64,000 nucleotides of DNA from positions 560 through 64,559 of the forward strand of contig VBKE01000018.1 in the NCBI GenBank assembly GCA_005879605.1, written 5' to 3'. The notes under the pieces are model-generated. The model ran no database searches. It had not been told where the DNA came from and was given only the letters and a program-made list of their open reading frames with translations. This DNA comes from Deltaproteobacteria bacterium (GTDB lineage: Bacteria > Desulfobacterota > Binatia > UBA9968). Position 1 is the stretch's first letter. Every line of letters begins with the position of its first letter. Position numbers and translations under genes: made by a program. Shown piece by piece: positions 50,771 through 60,036 of this stretch.

Positions 50771-52117
50771 TCACGCTCCCAGTGCTTTGCGCAACTGGAC
50801 GTACGCCACGAGTTGTCCCTGGTTGATCGCGATTTGGCTGTCCTGCGCCTGATAAAGGCTGCGCTGAGTCTCGAGCAGAGTCAGATAGTCGATGGCGCCG
50901 GCATCGAAGCGTGCCTTGGCGATGTCATAGGCATTTTGTGATTCCTTAACCGATTCAACCGATAGCGCGGCCTGCTCGTTGTTGCTCTTGAGCGCGGCCA
51001 GCGCGTCTTCGACTTCCTGGAACGCGACCAGCACGGTTTTCTGATACTGCGCGGCGAGCTCTTTTTGCCGCGCCGTCACGCTTTGCAGATTTCCCGTGAG
51101 CCGGCCGCCGGTAAAGATCGGCGCTAGTAGGCTCGACGCCAGCGAAGATGCCGCGGCGGCAGGATTGCCAAAGCCGGCGGCGATCACAGTATCGGCACTG
51201 AGCGTCAGCGACGGGAAAAAGGCCGCTCGCGCCACGCCGATGTCGGCGTTGGCGCCGCGCAAACCGGCTTCGGCGCTCTGGATGTCAGGCCGCGCGGTCA
51301 GCAAAGTTGACGGCGGTGTGAGATTCACCTGGGGCATCTTCAACGACGCGAGCTGCGCGGTTGGCGCGGATAAATTCTGCGGCGGCCGGCCGAGCAGGAT
51401 TGCCAGCGCGTTGGCCGAGGTGGCGCGTTGCTCGGTCAGCGCCGCCAACGTCGCGCGGAAACCGTTCACCGCGACCCGCTGTTGCGAGACTTCGAGGCCG
51501 GAAACGCCGCCGGCGTTATAACGCGCTTCGATGATGCGCAAAATTTCTTCGGCGTTTTTAAGATTAAATTCAGCGATGCGAATGCGATCGTTGAGACTCA
51601 AGATCTGCGCATAGAAATCGGTCACGTCGGCGGTGACCACGAGGCGCAGGGCTTCGCGGTCGAACTGGGTCGCGTCGACGTTATAGTCGGCCGACTTGGC
51701 GGCATCGCGGTTTTTGCCCCAAAGGTCGACTTCGTAACTGATGCTGCCGCCGCCGCGCACGGAATTGGTGTCTTTCTGGTCTTGAAAGGTTCGCGATGCC
51801 GAGCCGCTGGCGCTCACCGTGGGATAGAGCGGTGAGGCGGCGACCTTCGCCTGCCCGCGCGCCTGCTCGATGCGGTGCAGCGCCGCTTCCAAGTCGAGAT
51901 TTTGCGCCAAGGCTATTTCTATCAAGCGATCCAAATCTGCGTTGCCCAACTCCTGCCAAAATGGCGTGGTGCTCGGTTGGGCGTCGACGCCGACTCCCGC
52001 CACGCTCGACCAGCCGGTGGGGACGGTCATTTGCGGCCGCTGATAGTTGGGTGCGAGGCTGCAGGCTGATAGCGCCAGTGAAAGCGCGATCGTACTTTTC
52101 AGTGGATGTTTACGCAT
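50771..52117 (-). CDS. RND/MacAB-type outer-membrane efflux lipoprotein (OprM/NodT family)
   Basis: 448 residues. Signal with lipobox LSACSLAPNY, then two OEP repeats: FWQELGNADLDRLIEIALAQ, NLDLEAALHRIEQARGQAKV and YNAGGVSGLEVSQQRVAVNG in the first, ARPDIQSAEAGLRGANADIG and FDAGAIDYLTLLETQRSLYQ in the second. These make the TolC-like barrel and helical tunnel. It begins eight bases after macB on the same strand, so the three exporter genes macA-macB-oprM form one operon. Confidence 0.9.
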   Translation of the reverse strand: MRKHPLKSTIALSLALSACSLAPNYQRPQMTVPTGWSSVAGVGVDAQPSTTPFWQELGNADLDRLIEIALAQNLDLEAALHRIEQARGQAKVAASPLYPTVSASGSASRTFQDQKDTNSVRGGGSISYEVDLWGKNRDAAKSADYNVDATQFDREALRLVVTADVTDFYAQILSLNDRIRIAEFNLKNAEEILRIIEARYNAGGVSGLEVSQQRVAVNGFRATLAALTEQRATSANALAILLGRPPQNLSAPTAQLASLKMPQVNLTPPSTLLTARPDIQSAEAGLRGANADIGVARAAFFPSLTLSADTVIAAGFGNPAAAASSLASSLLAPIFTGGRLTGNLQSVTARQKELAAQYQKTVLVAFQEVEDALAALKSNNEQAALSVESVKESQNAYDIAKARFDAGAIDYLTLLETQRSLYQAQDSQIAINQGQLVAYVQLRKALGA

Positions 52118-52125
52118 AAATCACC

Positions 52126-54069
52126 TCACTCCGAAGCTAAAGCGATGACTGGATCAAGCTGTGCCGCTTTGCGCGCGGGCAGGTAGCCGAAGATCAATCC
52201 AGTCGCCGACGCGCAAGCGAAGGCCAGCACGGCGGGCGCGACTGAAAAAATCACGGCCATGCCGCTGTACCGTAAAACCAAGCCGGCGGCGATGCCGATT
52301 AGAATTCCCAAAATGCCGCCAGCGGCGCAGACTACAGCGGCTTCGATGTTGAATTGCAGCAAGATATCGCGCATGCGCGCGCCAGTGGCCATGCGGATGC
52401 CGATCTCGCGGGTGCGCTCGACGACGCTCACCAGCATGATGTTCATCACGCCGATGCCGCCGACGAGAAGCGAAATCGCCGCGACGGTGCCCAACAGCAA
52501 CGTAAAGGTATCCTGGGTTTCCATCGCCGCCTGGAGAAACGACGCCATATTGCGCACGCTGAAATCTTCGGTCTTGTGGCGCTCTTTCAAAAGCGTTTCG
52601 ACGTTTGTCTGGGTCGCTTCGATGTCGGCGGCGTCGGTAACTTTAAGGGTGATGCTGCTCAAATAATTTTTGCCGAAGAGCCGAACCAAACCGGTGGTGA
52701 TCGGAACAAAGATGACATCGTCCTGGTCGCTGCCGTTGGGTGAAGCGCCTTTTTCGGTCATGACGCCGGTGACTAAAAACGGCACGTTTTTCAGCAGGAC
52801 GTATTTTCCCACCGGGTTAGCGCCGTCGGGGAAAAGCGTTTTCGTTACGGTGCGGCCGAGGACGACGACGGCGGCGTAGTGCTTCATGTCATCGGTATTG
52901 AAGAACTGTCCTTCGGCAACCGGCCAATCGCGCGCCGAGGGGAAATCTTCGCCGGTGCCTTGGACCGAAGTCTGGTAGTCGATGTTGCCGAGACGCACAG
53001 TGGCACGGCCGCCGCGCTCGGCTAAAGCAGCGGCGATATTGGGCAGCGCTTTGAGCGCCGCGGCGTCGTCCGGCACGAGCGTGGCGATATCGCCGGTGTT
53101 TCTAATACCCGCGGCGCCGGGGCGAATTAGCATTAAATTGGTGCCGAAAGAACTGATGCGGTCGAGCACTTTCTGCCGGCTGCCTTCGCCGACCGCCAGC
53201 ATGGCAACTACTGCAGATACGCCGATGATGATACCGAGCAAGGTGAGAATTGTCCGAAAGATGTTTACTCGCAACGAACGCCATGCCGTCACAAGCGCTT
53301 CCTCCATGCTCGCCATCAAGCTGACGGCGCTTTCGAAGCTTCGGCTGTCGGCGGCGAGATTCTCCACCGGTTCGTCGTCGTTGACCATTCCGGTGTCCTC
53401 AATAATTCGTCCGTCCTGGATGCGCACGATGCGGCCGGCGTGTTGGGCGACGTTTTCCGCATGGGTGATCAGGATGATCGTGCGTCCTTCGGCGTGGAGT
53501 TTCTTGAGCAGCGCCAACACTTCGTCGCCGCTCTTGCTGTCGAGGGCGCCGGTGGGCTCGTCGGCGAGAATCACCGGCGGGTCGTTGACCAGCGCGCGGG
53601 CGATCGCCACGCGCTGCTGCTGGCCGCCGGAAAGTTCGGAAGGCCGGTGATCGGTGCGATCGTCGAGTCCAAGCCGTTGCAACAGCTCATTGGCGTGCGT
53701 CGTTCGTTTATGTTTCGGCAGACCGGCGTATACCGACGGTATGGCGACATTCTCTCCGGCCGTCGCCGTGGCGAGAAGATTATAGCGTTGAAAAATAAAG
53801 CCGAAGGTTTCACGGCGTAACGACGCCAGCTCGTCGGGCGAGAGATTCGCCGCCTCTCTGCCGAGCACCTTGTAACTGCCGGAAGTCGGGCGATCGAGAC
53901 AGCCGATGATGTTCATCAAGGTCGACTTGCCGGAGCCGGACTGGCCCATGATCGCGACGAACTCGCCGCGCTTGACTCTGAGCGACACGCCGTCCAGGGC
54001 GCGGACCGTCGTGTCGCCGTTGGTGTAATGTTTCCGAATGTCTGTCAGTTCCAGAATTGTTGCGTTCAT
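52126..54069 (-). CDS. macB: MacB-type ABC exporter (ATPase fused to permease)
   Basis: 647 residues. N-terminal ATPase: Walker A GQSGSGKSTL, signature LSGGQQQRVAIARAL, Walker B VILADEPTGALDS and H-loop LITHAENVA. After a linker: four membrane segments with the MacB periplasmic domain (residues 300-520) and a C-terminal FtsX-like permease (GIGVMNIMLVSVVERTREIG, then two TM segments). MacB pumps substrates from the periplasm through the OprM partner by a mechanotransmission cycle. Its start overlaps the macA stop (ATGA). Confidence 0.92.
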   Translation of the reverse strand: MNATILELTDIRKHYTNGDTTVRALDGVSLRVKRGEFVAIMGQSGSGKSTLMNIIGCLDRPTSGSYKVLGREAANLSPDELASLRRETFGFIFQRYNLLATATAGENVAIPSVYAGLPKHKRTTHANELLQRLGLDDRTDHRPSELSGGQQQRVAIARALVNDPPVILADEPTGALDSKSGDEVLALLKKLHAEGRTIILITHAENVAQHAGRIVRIQDGRIIEDTGMVNDDEPVENLAADSRSFESAVSLMASMEEALVTAWRSLRVNIFRTILTLLGIIIGVSAVVAMLAVGEGSRQKVLDRISSFGTNLMLIRPGAAGIRNTGDIATLVPDDAAALKALPNIAAALAERGGRATVRLGNIDYQTSVQGTGEDFPSARDWPVAEGQFFNTDDMKHYAAVVVLGRTVTKTLFPDGANPVGKYVLLKNVPFLVTGVMTEKGASPNGSDQDDVIFVPITTGLVRLFGKNYLSSITLKVTDAADIEATQTNVETLLKERHKTEDFSVRNMASFLQAAMETQDTFTLLLGTVAAISLLVGGIGVMNIMLVSVVERTREIGIRMATGARMRDILLQFNIEAAVVCAAGGILGILIGIAAGLVLRYSGMAVIFSVAPAVLAFACASATGLIFGYLPARKAAQLDPVIALASE

Positions 54070-55298
54070 AACTGCGGTCCTCGATTAACGCGCGGCGCGT
54101 TGGCGCGGTTGTTGTTGCTTTGCTGTGCGTTGCCATTTGCGCTCGGATTGACCCGCGGGCGGCTGACATAAATGTTTTCGTCTTCTTTCAAGCCGTCGGT
54201 GACTTCGGCCTGAGTGCGCGTCTGCAAGCCGACGTGAATCACGCGCTGCTCGCGACCGGTTTCGCTGGCAACGGAGACCCGGTAGGCTTTGCCTTTCTCG
54301 TTGTCCTCTTTGGCCACGCGCCGGGTGAGCACTTCCGCCGGCACGATCACCGCGTTGTCGGCTTTGCCGAGGATAAAGAAGACCTGCGTCGTCATACCGG
54401 TCTTTAGCTGGCGACCGTCGTTTTTCACGTCGATCAAGACGTCGTAAAGCACTACGTCGTTGACGATTTCCGGCGATGGCTGAATCTGCCGCACCGTGCC
54501 CTGCCAACGATACTCGCTGTTGCCGAGCGTGGTGAAATAGGCCGGCATGTTTTCTTTCAACCGATTGACGTCCGCCTCGGCGACTTGGGCGCGCACGGTC
54601 ATCAGATCCAAATTCGCTACTTGCAAGATCGTCGGCGCGCTTTGATTGGCATTCAGCGTTTGTCCTTCCTTGGTCGGCAATGTCGTTACGGTGCCGGCGA
54701 CCGGCGCGTAGATCTTGGTGAAGCCGAGATTGGCGCGGCTGGCTTTGAGATTGGACTCAGTTTCTTGCATCTGCGCGGCGATCGAGTCGACTTGCGCTTT
54801 CGCCACGGCCGCTTGCGATTCCGTTTCCTGCAATGCCTGCTTGCTCACGGCGTTGACCGCGATCAGATTTTGGTTGCGCTGGAGATTTTGATCGGCCAGT
54901 ACTGCCTCGGCTTTCTGCTGATTTAACTGAGCGCGCAAGCTGTTGAGCTTCGCTTCACCCGCTTCCACTTGAGCCTGATAAACGCGCGGATCGATCTCCG
55001 CGAGAAGCTGGCCTTGCTTTACCGCATCACCGATGTCGACGTAGATTTTCTTGAGCTGTCCCGATACCTGCGTGCCGACGTCGACATATTGTTTCGGTTC
55101 TAACTTCCCCTGCGCTGTGACCACTTCTTCGATCGTGCCGCGGGTGACGGCCACGGGTCGAAGCGTGGCACTCTGCGGGTCTTGAGCGGCCGCGCTGTAC
55201 CAGTACCAGCCGCCTGCGCCGATCGCGGCACCCGCGAGAACGCCAATCAGTTTTTTTCGCTGCGCTTTTACTAGGTTCATATTCCATTTCAGCTTCAT
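54066..55298 (-). CDS. macA: MacA-type periplasmic adaptor protein
   Basis: 410 residues: one N-terminal membrane anchor (residues 18-36, IGVLAGAAIGAGGWYWYSAA), a biotinyl-lipoyl/hairpin region (KIYVDIGDAVKQGQLLAEID, then a coiled coil through about residue 195), a beta-barrel domain and a C-terminal membrane-proximal domain. GGAG lies ten bases before the ATG. It links MacB to the outer-membrane tunnel. The C-terminus is Asn-rich. First gene of the exporter operon; downstream of the CpxP-like gene by 158 bases. Confidence 0.9.
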   Translation of the reverse strand: MKLKWNMNLVKAQRKKLIGVLAGAAIGAGGWYWYSAAAQDPQSATLRPVAVTRGTIEEVVTAQGKLEPKQYVDVGTQVSGQLKKIYVDIGDAVKQGQLLAEIDPRVYQAQVEAGEAKLNSLRAQLNQQKAEAVLADQNLQRNQNLIAVNAVSKQALQETESQAAVAKAQVDSIAAQMQETESNLKASRANLGFTKIYAPVAGTVTTLPTKEGQTLNANQSAPTILQVANLDLMTVRAQVAEADVNRLKENMPAYFTTLGNSEYRWQGTVRQIQPSPEIVNDVVLYDVLIDVKNDGRQLKTGMTTQVFFILGKADNAVIVPAEVLTRRVAKEDNEKGKAYRVSVASETGREQRVIHVGLQTRTQAEVTDGLKEDENIYVSRPRVNPSANGNAQQSNNNRANAPRVNRGPQL

Positions 55299-55456
55299 GT
55301 CTGTTTGTCTCCGTTTTTCCTTACCAACGCTGTCACAACTTAATACGAACCAGCGGGCGCCAGTCTTCGCTGTAATTGCGCAAAAAAAAGCGCCGCGATT
55401 ACGAGCGCTTAGACAATTGGGACCGTTCTGCCCGGGGCCCTCCGGGTTAGATTTCG

Positions 55457-55897
55457 CTAATTTTGTCCGGGAGGGGGCGGCGGGCGGCGCAGCAGGTCGG
55501 CGAACATGCGGCGCTCATCGGGCGAAAGCTCTTTCACGGTTTGCTTAATCACTTGGCCCATGCGCTTGAACATTTCTTCGCGCAGTTCGTCGATTTTTTT
55601 TACCTGTCGATCGTAGGCGGCTTCATCAAACGGCTCGGTGCTGAGTAAGCGCAGCGCCTCGTCGCGCGCGGCGTCCATTTGCTTTCGCACCGGATCGCCG
55701 GCAGCGCGAATTTGCTGAAACTTTTCGCGAAAGCGGGCTTCGATGGGATCGGGCAGATTCTGCAGTGCTTGTTCCATCTGTTGCCGGCGCGACGGCGCGC
55801 CGTCGAGACTGCGCGGCAAGTGGCCGACGATCACGCCGAGCAAAATAATATTCAAAACCAGCGACGCCAGGAATACCAATCTCAATGTCTTGCTCAT
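55457..55897 (-). CDS. CpxP/Spy-like periplasmic protein
   Basis: 146 residues. N-terminal membrane anchor (LVFLASLVLNIILLGVIVGH), then a helical domain with the LTxxQ-like pattern of CpxP/Spy and metal sensors: NLPDPIEARFREKFQQIRAA, RKQMDAARDEALRLLSTEPF, KKIDELREEMFKRMGQVIKQ and VKELSPDERRMFADLLRRPP. Ends in a proline run. Such proteins sense misfolded protein or metals in the periplasm. It overlaps the anti-sigma-like gene by four bases (ATGA). It would report envelope state to the sigma/anti-sigma pair. Confidence 0.75.
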   Translation of the reverse strand: MSKTLRLVFLASLVLNIILLGVIVGHLPRSLDGAPSRRQQMEQALQNLPDPIEARFREKFQQIRAAGDPVRKQMDAARDEALRLLSTEPFDEAAYDRQVKKIDELREEMFKRMGQVIKQTVKELSPDERRMFADLLRRPPPPPGQN

Positions 55898-56214
55898 AGC
55901 AGCGCGTCATCCGCCGAAAAAACACTTTGGACGCTCACAGTCGAGGAATTTTCAATGGTTGTGGAGGTCTTATCGGGCGGCATGCTAAAGCCGATCACCA
56001 GCCCGAAAACGAGCGCGGTAGCGACGACGTAGGCCGGCTTGGGCAAATGAAATTCAACGCATAGCTCGCGCAGCCACTGCCATGGTGAAACCGTCTTATT
56101 TTGCGGCCGCTGGCGCGCCTGCAAGATAATCCGCTGGGCCAAGTCTGGACTGGCAGACTCGATTCGACGCGATCGGAGCATCGCTTCAAGTCTTTCGTCA
56201 TGAATATCGCTCAT
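55894..56214 (-). CDS. Probable membrane anti-sigma factor
   Basis: 106 residues: a cytosolic helical N-terminus (DERLEAMLRSRRIESASPDL, AQRIILQARQRPQ), one membrane helix (residues 63-78, YVVATALVFGLVIGFSM) and a short periplasmic tail. Position directly after an ECF sigma gene and before a CpxP-like gene makes an anti-sigma role likely. No zinc-binding HxxxCxxC motif is present, so it is not of the ZAS type. Start 5 bases after the sigma stop. Confidence 0.65.
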   Translation of the reverse strand: MSDIHDERLEAMLRSRRIESASPDLAQRIILQARQRPQNKTVSPWQWLRELCVEFHLPKPAYVVATALVFGLVIGFSMPPDKTSTTIENSSTVSVQSVFSADDALL

Positions 56215-56221
56215 AATGTCC

Positions 56222-56776
56222 TCACAGGTATGGTTTCATGCGTTCCTTCAGCGTGGCTTTCGCGCGCATGATCAGCGATTGCAACGCTTTCAAATTCAGC
56301 CCCATCACCTCTGCGGCTTCCTGATTGCTCAATCCTTCCTCGAAACAAAGATTTAAGGCCGTCCTTTGGCGGTCCGGCAGTGCGGCTATCTCTTTTTCCA
56401 GCAACTTTTGTTGCTCATTTCGGATCGCCGCGGCATCGAGTGTTGCTTTCTCGTCAACTAGTGGAACGTCGTCTTCCAGGGACTCCGGACGTTTCTTTTT
56501 TTGCCAGTCGAGGCAGAGATTCACCACGATGCGATAAAACCAGGTGGTGAACCTAGTGTTCCGATCGGGTTGCCATTTTCTCGGATCTTCCCACAATTTC
56601 AGGAAGGCATCCTGCACGATATCCTCCGCCATTTCTTTGCTTTGGACATACCGGTAGGCGAGCCGGTAAAAGCGCTCGGCATGCCGGCGCGCGAGCTCAC
56701 TGAAGGCAGGGTGACTGCCGTCCTGAATGAGCGCGAGTAGTTGCTGTTCATCCTTCTCAGTCCAGCCGGTTGCCAT
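56222..56776 (-). CDS. ECF-family RNA polymerase sigma factor
   Basis: 184 residues from the ATG at 56776 (a TTG 17 codons upstream is possible; neither has an ideal ribosome-binding site). Region 2: FSELARRHAERFYRLAYRYV, QSKEMAEDIVQDAFLKLWED with the -10-recognising segment, and NTRFTTWFYRIVVNLCLDWQ. Region 4: LPDRQRTALNLCFEEGLSNQ, EAAEVMGLNLKALQSLIMRA. It probably controls the anti-sigma/CpxP genes and perhaps the MacAB exporter under envelope stress. Autoregulation cannot be checked; I see no clear ECF promoter in the gap upstream. Confidence 0.87.
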   Translation of the reverse strand: MATGWTEKDEQQLLALIQDGSHPAFSELARRHAERFYRLAYRYVQSKEMAEDIVQDAFLKLWEDPRKWQPDRNTRFTTWFYRIVVNLCLDWQKKKRPESLEDDVPLVDEKATLDAAAIRNEQQKLLEKEIAALPDRQRTALNLCFEEGLSNQEAAEVMGLNLKALQSLIMRAKATLKERMKPYL

Positions 56777-57415
56777 GGCGTTGGTTTTGCGCGGCTTCCT
56801 CTTTGATGCAATAAATAGATCATACAACCAACCAGCTTCGGCGCAAAACTCATCAAACTCTTGGTCCTCTTAGTATTACGGGCATTTACCTAGTATTCGT
56901 CGGAGGTATCCGCTGTCTCTAAACGTTAATACGAATGAGGCGAAAAAAGTCTTCGTGGCTGATCTGAGTTTCCGTTCGCTCTTCGACAAGCCCGTCCCGT
57001 TCGGCAAAGTCGAAGGGCTCAGGGCGCAAGGAGAAACGTTCGATATCGCTGTGATTTTCCGTTCGTCCTGAGCCTAATCAAAACACCGGCGGAGCAGGAC
57101 ATTGATTGTTTTCGGCGCCTCGCCGGAACATCCGGTCGCCCGATCATATGGCAAAGCATCGCTCATCGCTGGAACGAACCCGAGTTGTGGCGCAAGCTCC
57201 TGAGTTTCGCACAGGCGCTCTCGTCAAAGCGACCATAGTTAACGGTGAAATTCTGGTGGAAACCGGCGAACACACTGGCGCTTTTTTCGGCCGGGCAACG
57301 GGAAACGGCAAGCACGGCCAGGCGCCCGCTCTGGGATAGTTTCGAGTCTCGGGCTTCGGTTTCGAGCTTTCCATGAACTCGAAACTTGAGACGCGTGACC
57401 CGAGACCAACGGGCG
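56777..57415. other. Gap holding dispersed palindromic repeats
   Basis: About 640 bases without a supportable gene. It contains GTTCGCTCTTCGACAAGCCC and GAAGGGCTCAGGGCG, with the inverse GTTCGTCCTGAGCC (56975-57074), a copy of the dispersed palindrome at 17740. At 57346-57406 is an inverted repeat with arms GTCTCGGG...GTTTCGAG and CTCGAAAC...CCCGAGAC. Short open frames here look like chance. Confidence 0.5.
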
Positions 57416-58245
57416 TTACACCGGCAGTGAGTCGTCGTGCGACTCTAAGAACCGGTGCCACGCGCTGCGCGAAGGGGCCACGGCGTCCCGCAACTTTTGT
57501 TTTTCCCCGTCGTTCATAGCGACAAAGCTACGAGCGGCCTGGATGTTTTGTTCCAACCGGGCCATCTGTTCCACCCCGATCACGACGGAGGCAACCGGCG
57601 GGCTCAAATTGAAGCGCAAAAGCTCTGCGGGCGAGGCTTTTCCTGCTCCCTCCCCTACCAACAGGCCCTGCCCCATCACCTTCATGGAGAGGATGCCCAT
57701 ATTCTTCTCAAGTGCGACAGGCAAGGCGGATTGCTCGAAGGCCGGAATTGGGACCATCTTCCGGGCCGCGATCGGATTCGCCGACTGCGCGGCGTTGAGG
57801 GCCATCAGCACCGTATCAAAATCGTAACGCCTAAGCGCCTCAGTCATGGCATCGCCATCGTTATGGCCCGTGATGCCGACGAAGCGGGCGACTTTTTGCT
57901 CTTTTAATTGTTGAACTGCCACGACTGCACCGTCCGGACCGCCCATGCGATTTAGGTCATCGAGATTGCTCAGGCTATGAATCTGGATCAGGTCGAGGTA
58001 GTCCGTCTGCAGAAACCTGAGGCTTTGCTCCACTGAGCGCAGCACACTGTCGCGGTCACGTGGATCGGATTTGGTCGCAAGAAATATTTCTTTTCGCCGA
58101 TGCTTGGAAAATTCACCGAGTCGTTTTTCGCTGAGCCGCTCGATCCCCTTTCGCGTGTAGGAACCAGCGCTATGTCGGCGGATTCGAATACCATGAGAGC
58201 CGCCGTGCTTTTTAGAAACTCCCGACGCGTCCAACCTGGTTTCAT
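57416..58245 (-). pseudogene. Aldo-keto reductase with Tat signal, internally deleted
   Basis: An ATG at 58245 with AGGAGG reads MKPGWTRREFLKSTAALMVF, a twin-arginine-like signal, but the frame then leaves the protein. One frame over, the AKR core begins at SYTRKGIERLSEKRLGEF and runs to 57416: EIFLATKS with the catalytic lysine, YLDLIQIHS with the histidine, GITGHNDG, and a C-terminal part with VIGVEQMARLEQNIQAA. The first two beta-alpha units, which bear the catalytic Asp and Tyr, are missing. About 70-90 codons were lost together with the frame. A shorter protein might start inside, but it cannot form a whole barrel. Confidence 0.65.
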
Positions 58246-58554
58246 GATTCCTCCTTTCGAAGCCGAGCGTTATATTCGTGTGATCGGCAAGGATGAGGAT
58301 AACAGCTAAGATATGAGAGAACTATCCGAAAAGTGAATCCCTCGTCAACACTTCTTGACGACTGTTTCCCACTCACCTATTTTGAGTACAAGTTGCACGC
58401 GACACTTGAGCAGTCATGGATCCTTTCCCTCCGTTCAGGACGACGGCGGTTTCAGGTGTCATGCTGAGCGAAGCGAAGCATCTCGAACTCGTGTCGTGAT
58501 GACCTATGGTTCTCAAAAACGACCGGTATTAAAATAATAAAAGAGGAGAGATTT
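58246..58554. other. Intergenic region between divergent genes
   Basis: 309 bases. It contains the CGTCAA inverted repeat (58343-58360) and GTCATGCTGAGCGAAGCGAAG at 58457, a common dispersed intergenic repeat. No gene seen. It must carry the promoter of the cupin gene at 58555. Confidence 0.45.
58343..58360. promoter_or_regulatory. CGTCAA-N6-TTGACG inverted repeat
   Basis: CGTCAACACTTCTTGACG, perfect 6-bp arms, between the divergent reductase remnant and the cupin/epimerase genes. It is a plausible operator for a dimeric repressor; it is not the TGTC-N8-GACA motif. No regulator gene is nearby. Confidence 0.4.
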
Positions 58555-58992
58555 ATGCCTGCGGAGTTCATTAATATTTTGAACCTTCCTGAACTGGATA
58601 TCGGCCACAGCAAAAAAGTGCTCTTCACTTCAGATCATTTTCACACCTGGGTTCACGGCGACTACCCGGGAACCAAAGGTCCGATGCACAAGCACACCGC
58701 CGATCAACAGTTTTACTGCGTTAAAGGTGAATGCACCTTTCACTTTCCCGACGGCTCCTCACGCAAGTTAACGCTCGGCATGCTGGCGACCATTCCCGCC
58801 GGGCAGCTCTACCAGCTCGATAACACGGGAGATGAATATATGATTCTCCTCGGCGCCAGAGCGGAGCCGGCAGGAAATCCCAGATTCACCGGCAACGATC
58901 AAGTGGTAACCGTGAGCGATTATGCGCTCAGGAATTTAGATAAGATCAAAGCACCGAAAGAAAAGAAAGCCATGGCCGGCCGGAAGAGCTAG
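58555..58992 (+). CDS. Cupin-domain protein
   Basis: 145 residues, one conserved barrel: PGTKGPMHKHTADQQFYCVK with metal-binding His-His and Glu/Gln, then a second strand pair LGMLATIPAGQLYQLDNTGD. The first cupin motif has HxH and the later histidine is replaced in YQLDNTG, so metal binding is uncertain. AGAGGAGA lies five bases before the ATG. Followed after 73 bases by an epimerase gene, same strand; the pair is the kind found in degradation clusters of aromatic or halogenated compounds, but the substrate is not known. Confidence 0.82.
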   Translation: MPAEFINILNLPELDIGHSKKVLFTSDHFHTWVHGDYPGTKGPMHKHTADQQFYCVKGECTFHFPDGSSRKLTLGMLATIPAGQLYQLDNTGDEYMILLGARAEPAGNPRFTGNDQVVTVSDYALRNLDKIKAPKEKKAMAGRKS

Positions 58993-59065
58993 TCCGGCGT
59001 CGACCTATTCCGTCAACTCTTGAGACATGTCACTAAATTGATAACAGAAAAAGGAGATACTCAAT

Positions 59066-60004
59066 ATGCCAACACTCATTACCGGATTGGGTTTAGTCGG
59101 CACGGCGTACGCTCAGCTCGCGCTTAAACGCGGGGAGAACATCATTTTCTACGACGTAGCGCCGAGGAAAGATTTTCTGGCGAACAAGCTGGGACCGGCG
59201 AACGTGACGGTCGTGCAGGGAGACGTGCGCGATCTTCCGGCGCTGGTGGAAACAATCCAAAAACACAAAGTCGACAAAGTCATCCATACCGCCGGACTGA
59301 TCGGCGGCAAAGTGGCGCAGCCGATTTATACCGGAATGCAAATCAACGTGATGGGCACGATCAACGTAGCGGAGGCGGTGCGGCTCACGGGCGTGAAACG
59401 GCTCGTGCAAATCAGCACGATGGGGGTTTACGATCGGCGCCTCGAGGGCTCCGAGGCCATCGCAGAGAGTTTTCATCGCGGACCCGGCGAAGCGTACGGC
59501 AATTCCAAAGTCGCGAAGGAATTGATGGTGGAGGCTTACCAGCGCCTCTACGGATTTGAATTGATCATCGTTCGTCTGGCCAATGTCTACGGCGTCGGAC
59601 ACTTTGCCGGCGGTTCCGGCGGCGGCGAGATGGTTCAGAACCTGCTGCAAACCGGAATCAAAGGCGGCGTGGTGCGCATCAAGCAAGAGCAGGCGCGGGA
59701 TTTTGAGTACATTTATTACAAGGACCTCGGGCGCGCTCTCGACAAAGCCGCAACGGTTCCTTTATCAGCGCCGACGACGCTGAACATCGGCACGGGCGTC
59801 GTGGTGACGTTCGACGATCTGGTCGGGACGGCCGAAAAGCTCCTGCCGAAGCTCCAGGTCGAGATCATTCCGGGAGCCAGACCCCGCTCCTCCAAGCAGC
59901 CCATGGTCATCGCCAAGGCCAAACAGCTATTGGGCTGGGAGCCCGAGTATAATTTGGCAGCGGGCTTCAAAGACTACATCGACGAGCTCAAGGCGCTGGG
60001 TTAA
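59066..60004 (+). CDS. NAD-dependent epimerase/dehydratase (extended SDR)
   Basis: 312 residues. Rossmann start TLITGLGLVGTAYAQLALKR (GxGxxG variant), NVTVVQGDVRDLPALVETIQ, AYGNSK with the catalytic Tyr-Lys, then LIIVRLANVYGVG and the substrate-binding C-terminal part (QEQARDFEYIYYKDLGRALD, GWEPEYNLAAGFKDYIDELK). The start is set by AAGGAGA upstream. Likely acts on a nucleotide sugar or a small hydroxy compound; no sugar-nucleotide genes lie next to it. Probably co-transcribed with the cupin gene. Confidence 0.85.
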   Translation: MPTLITGLGLVGTAYAQLALKRGENIIFYDVAPRKDFLANKLGPANVTVVQGDVRDLPALVETIQKHKVDKVIHTAGLIGGKVAQPIYTGMQINVMGTINVAEAVRLTGVKRLVQISTMGVYDRRLEGSEAIAESFHRGPGEAYGNSKVAKELMVEAYQRLYGFELIIVRLANVYGVGHFAGGSGGGEMVQNLLQTGIKGGVVRIKQEQARDFEYIYYKDLGRALDKAATVPLSAPTTLNIGTGVVVTFDDLVGTAEKLLPKLQVEIIPGARPRSSKQPMVIAKAKQLLGWEPEYNLAAGFKDYIDELKALG

Positions 60005-60036
60005 AAATCGCCGGCCATTCGGGCCGAGGCTACGCC

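Noticed and set aside
57106-57339. Plus-strand open frame of 77 codons
   Set aside because: It lies in a repeat-rich gap, has no ribosome-binding site and no recognisable features; opposite-strand frames are equally open.
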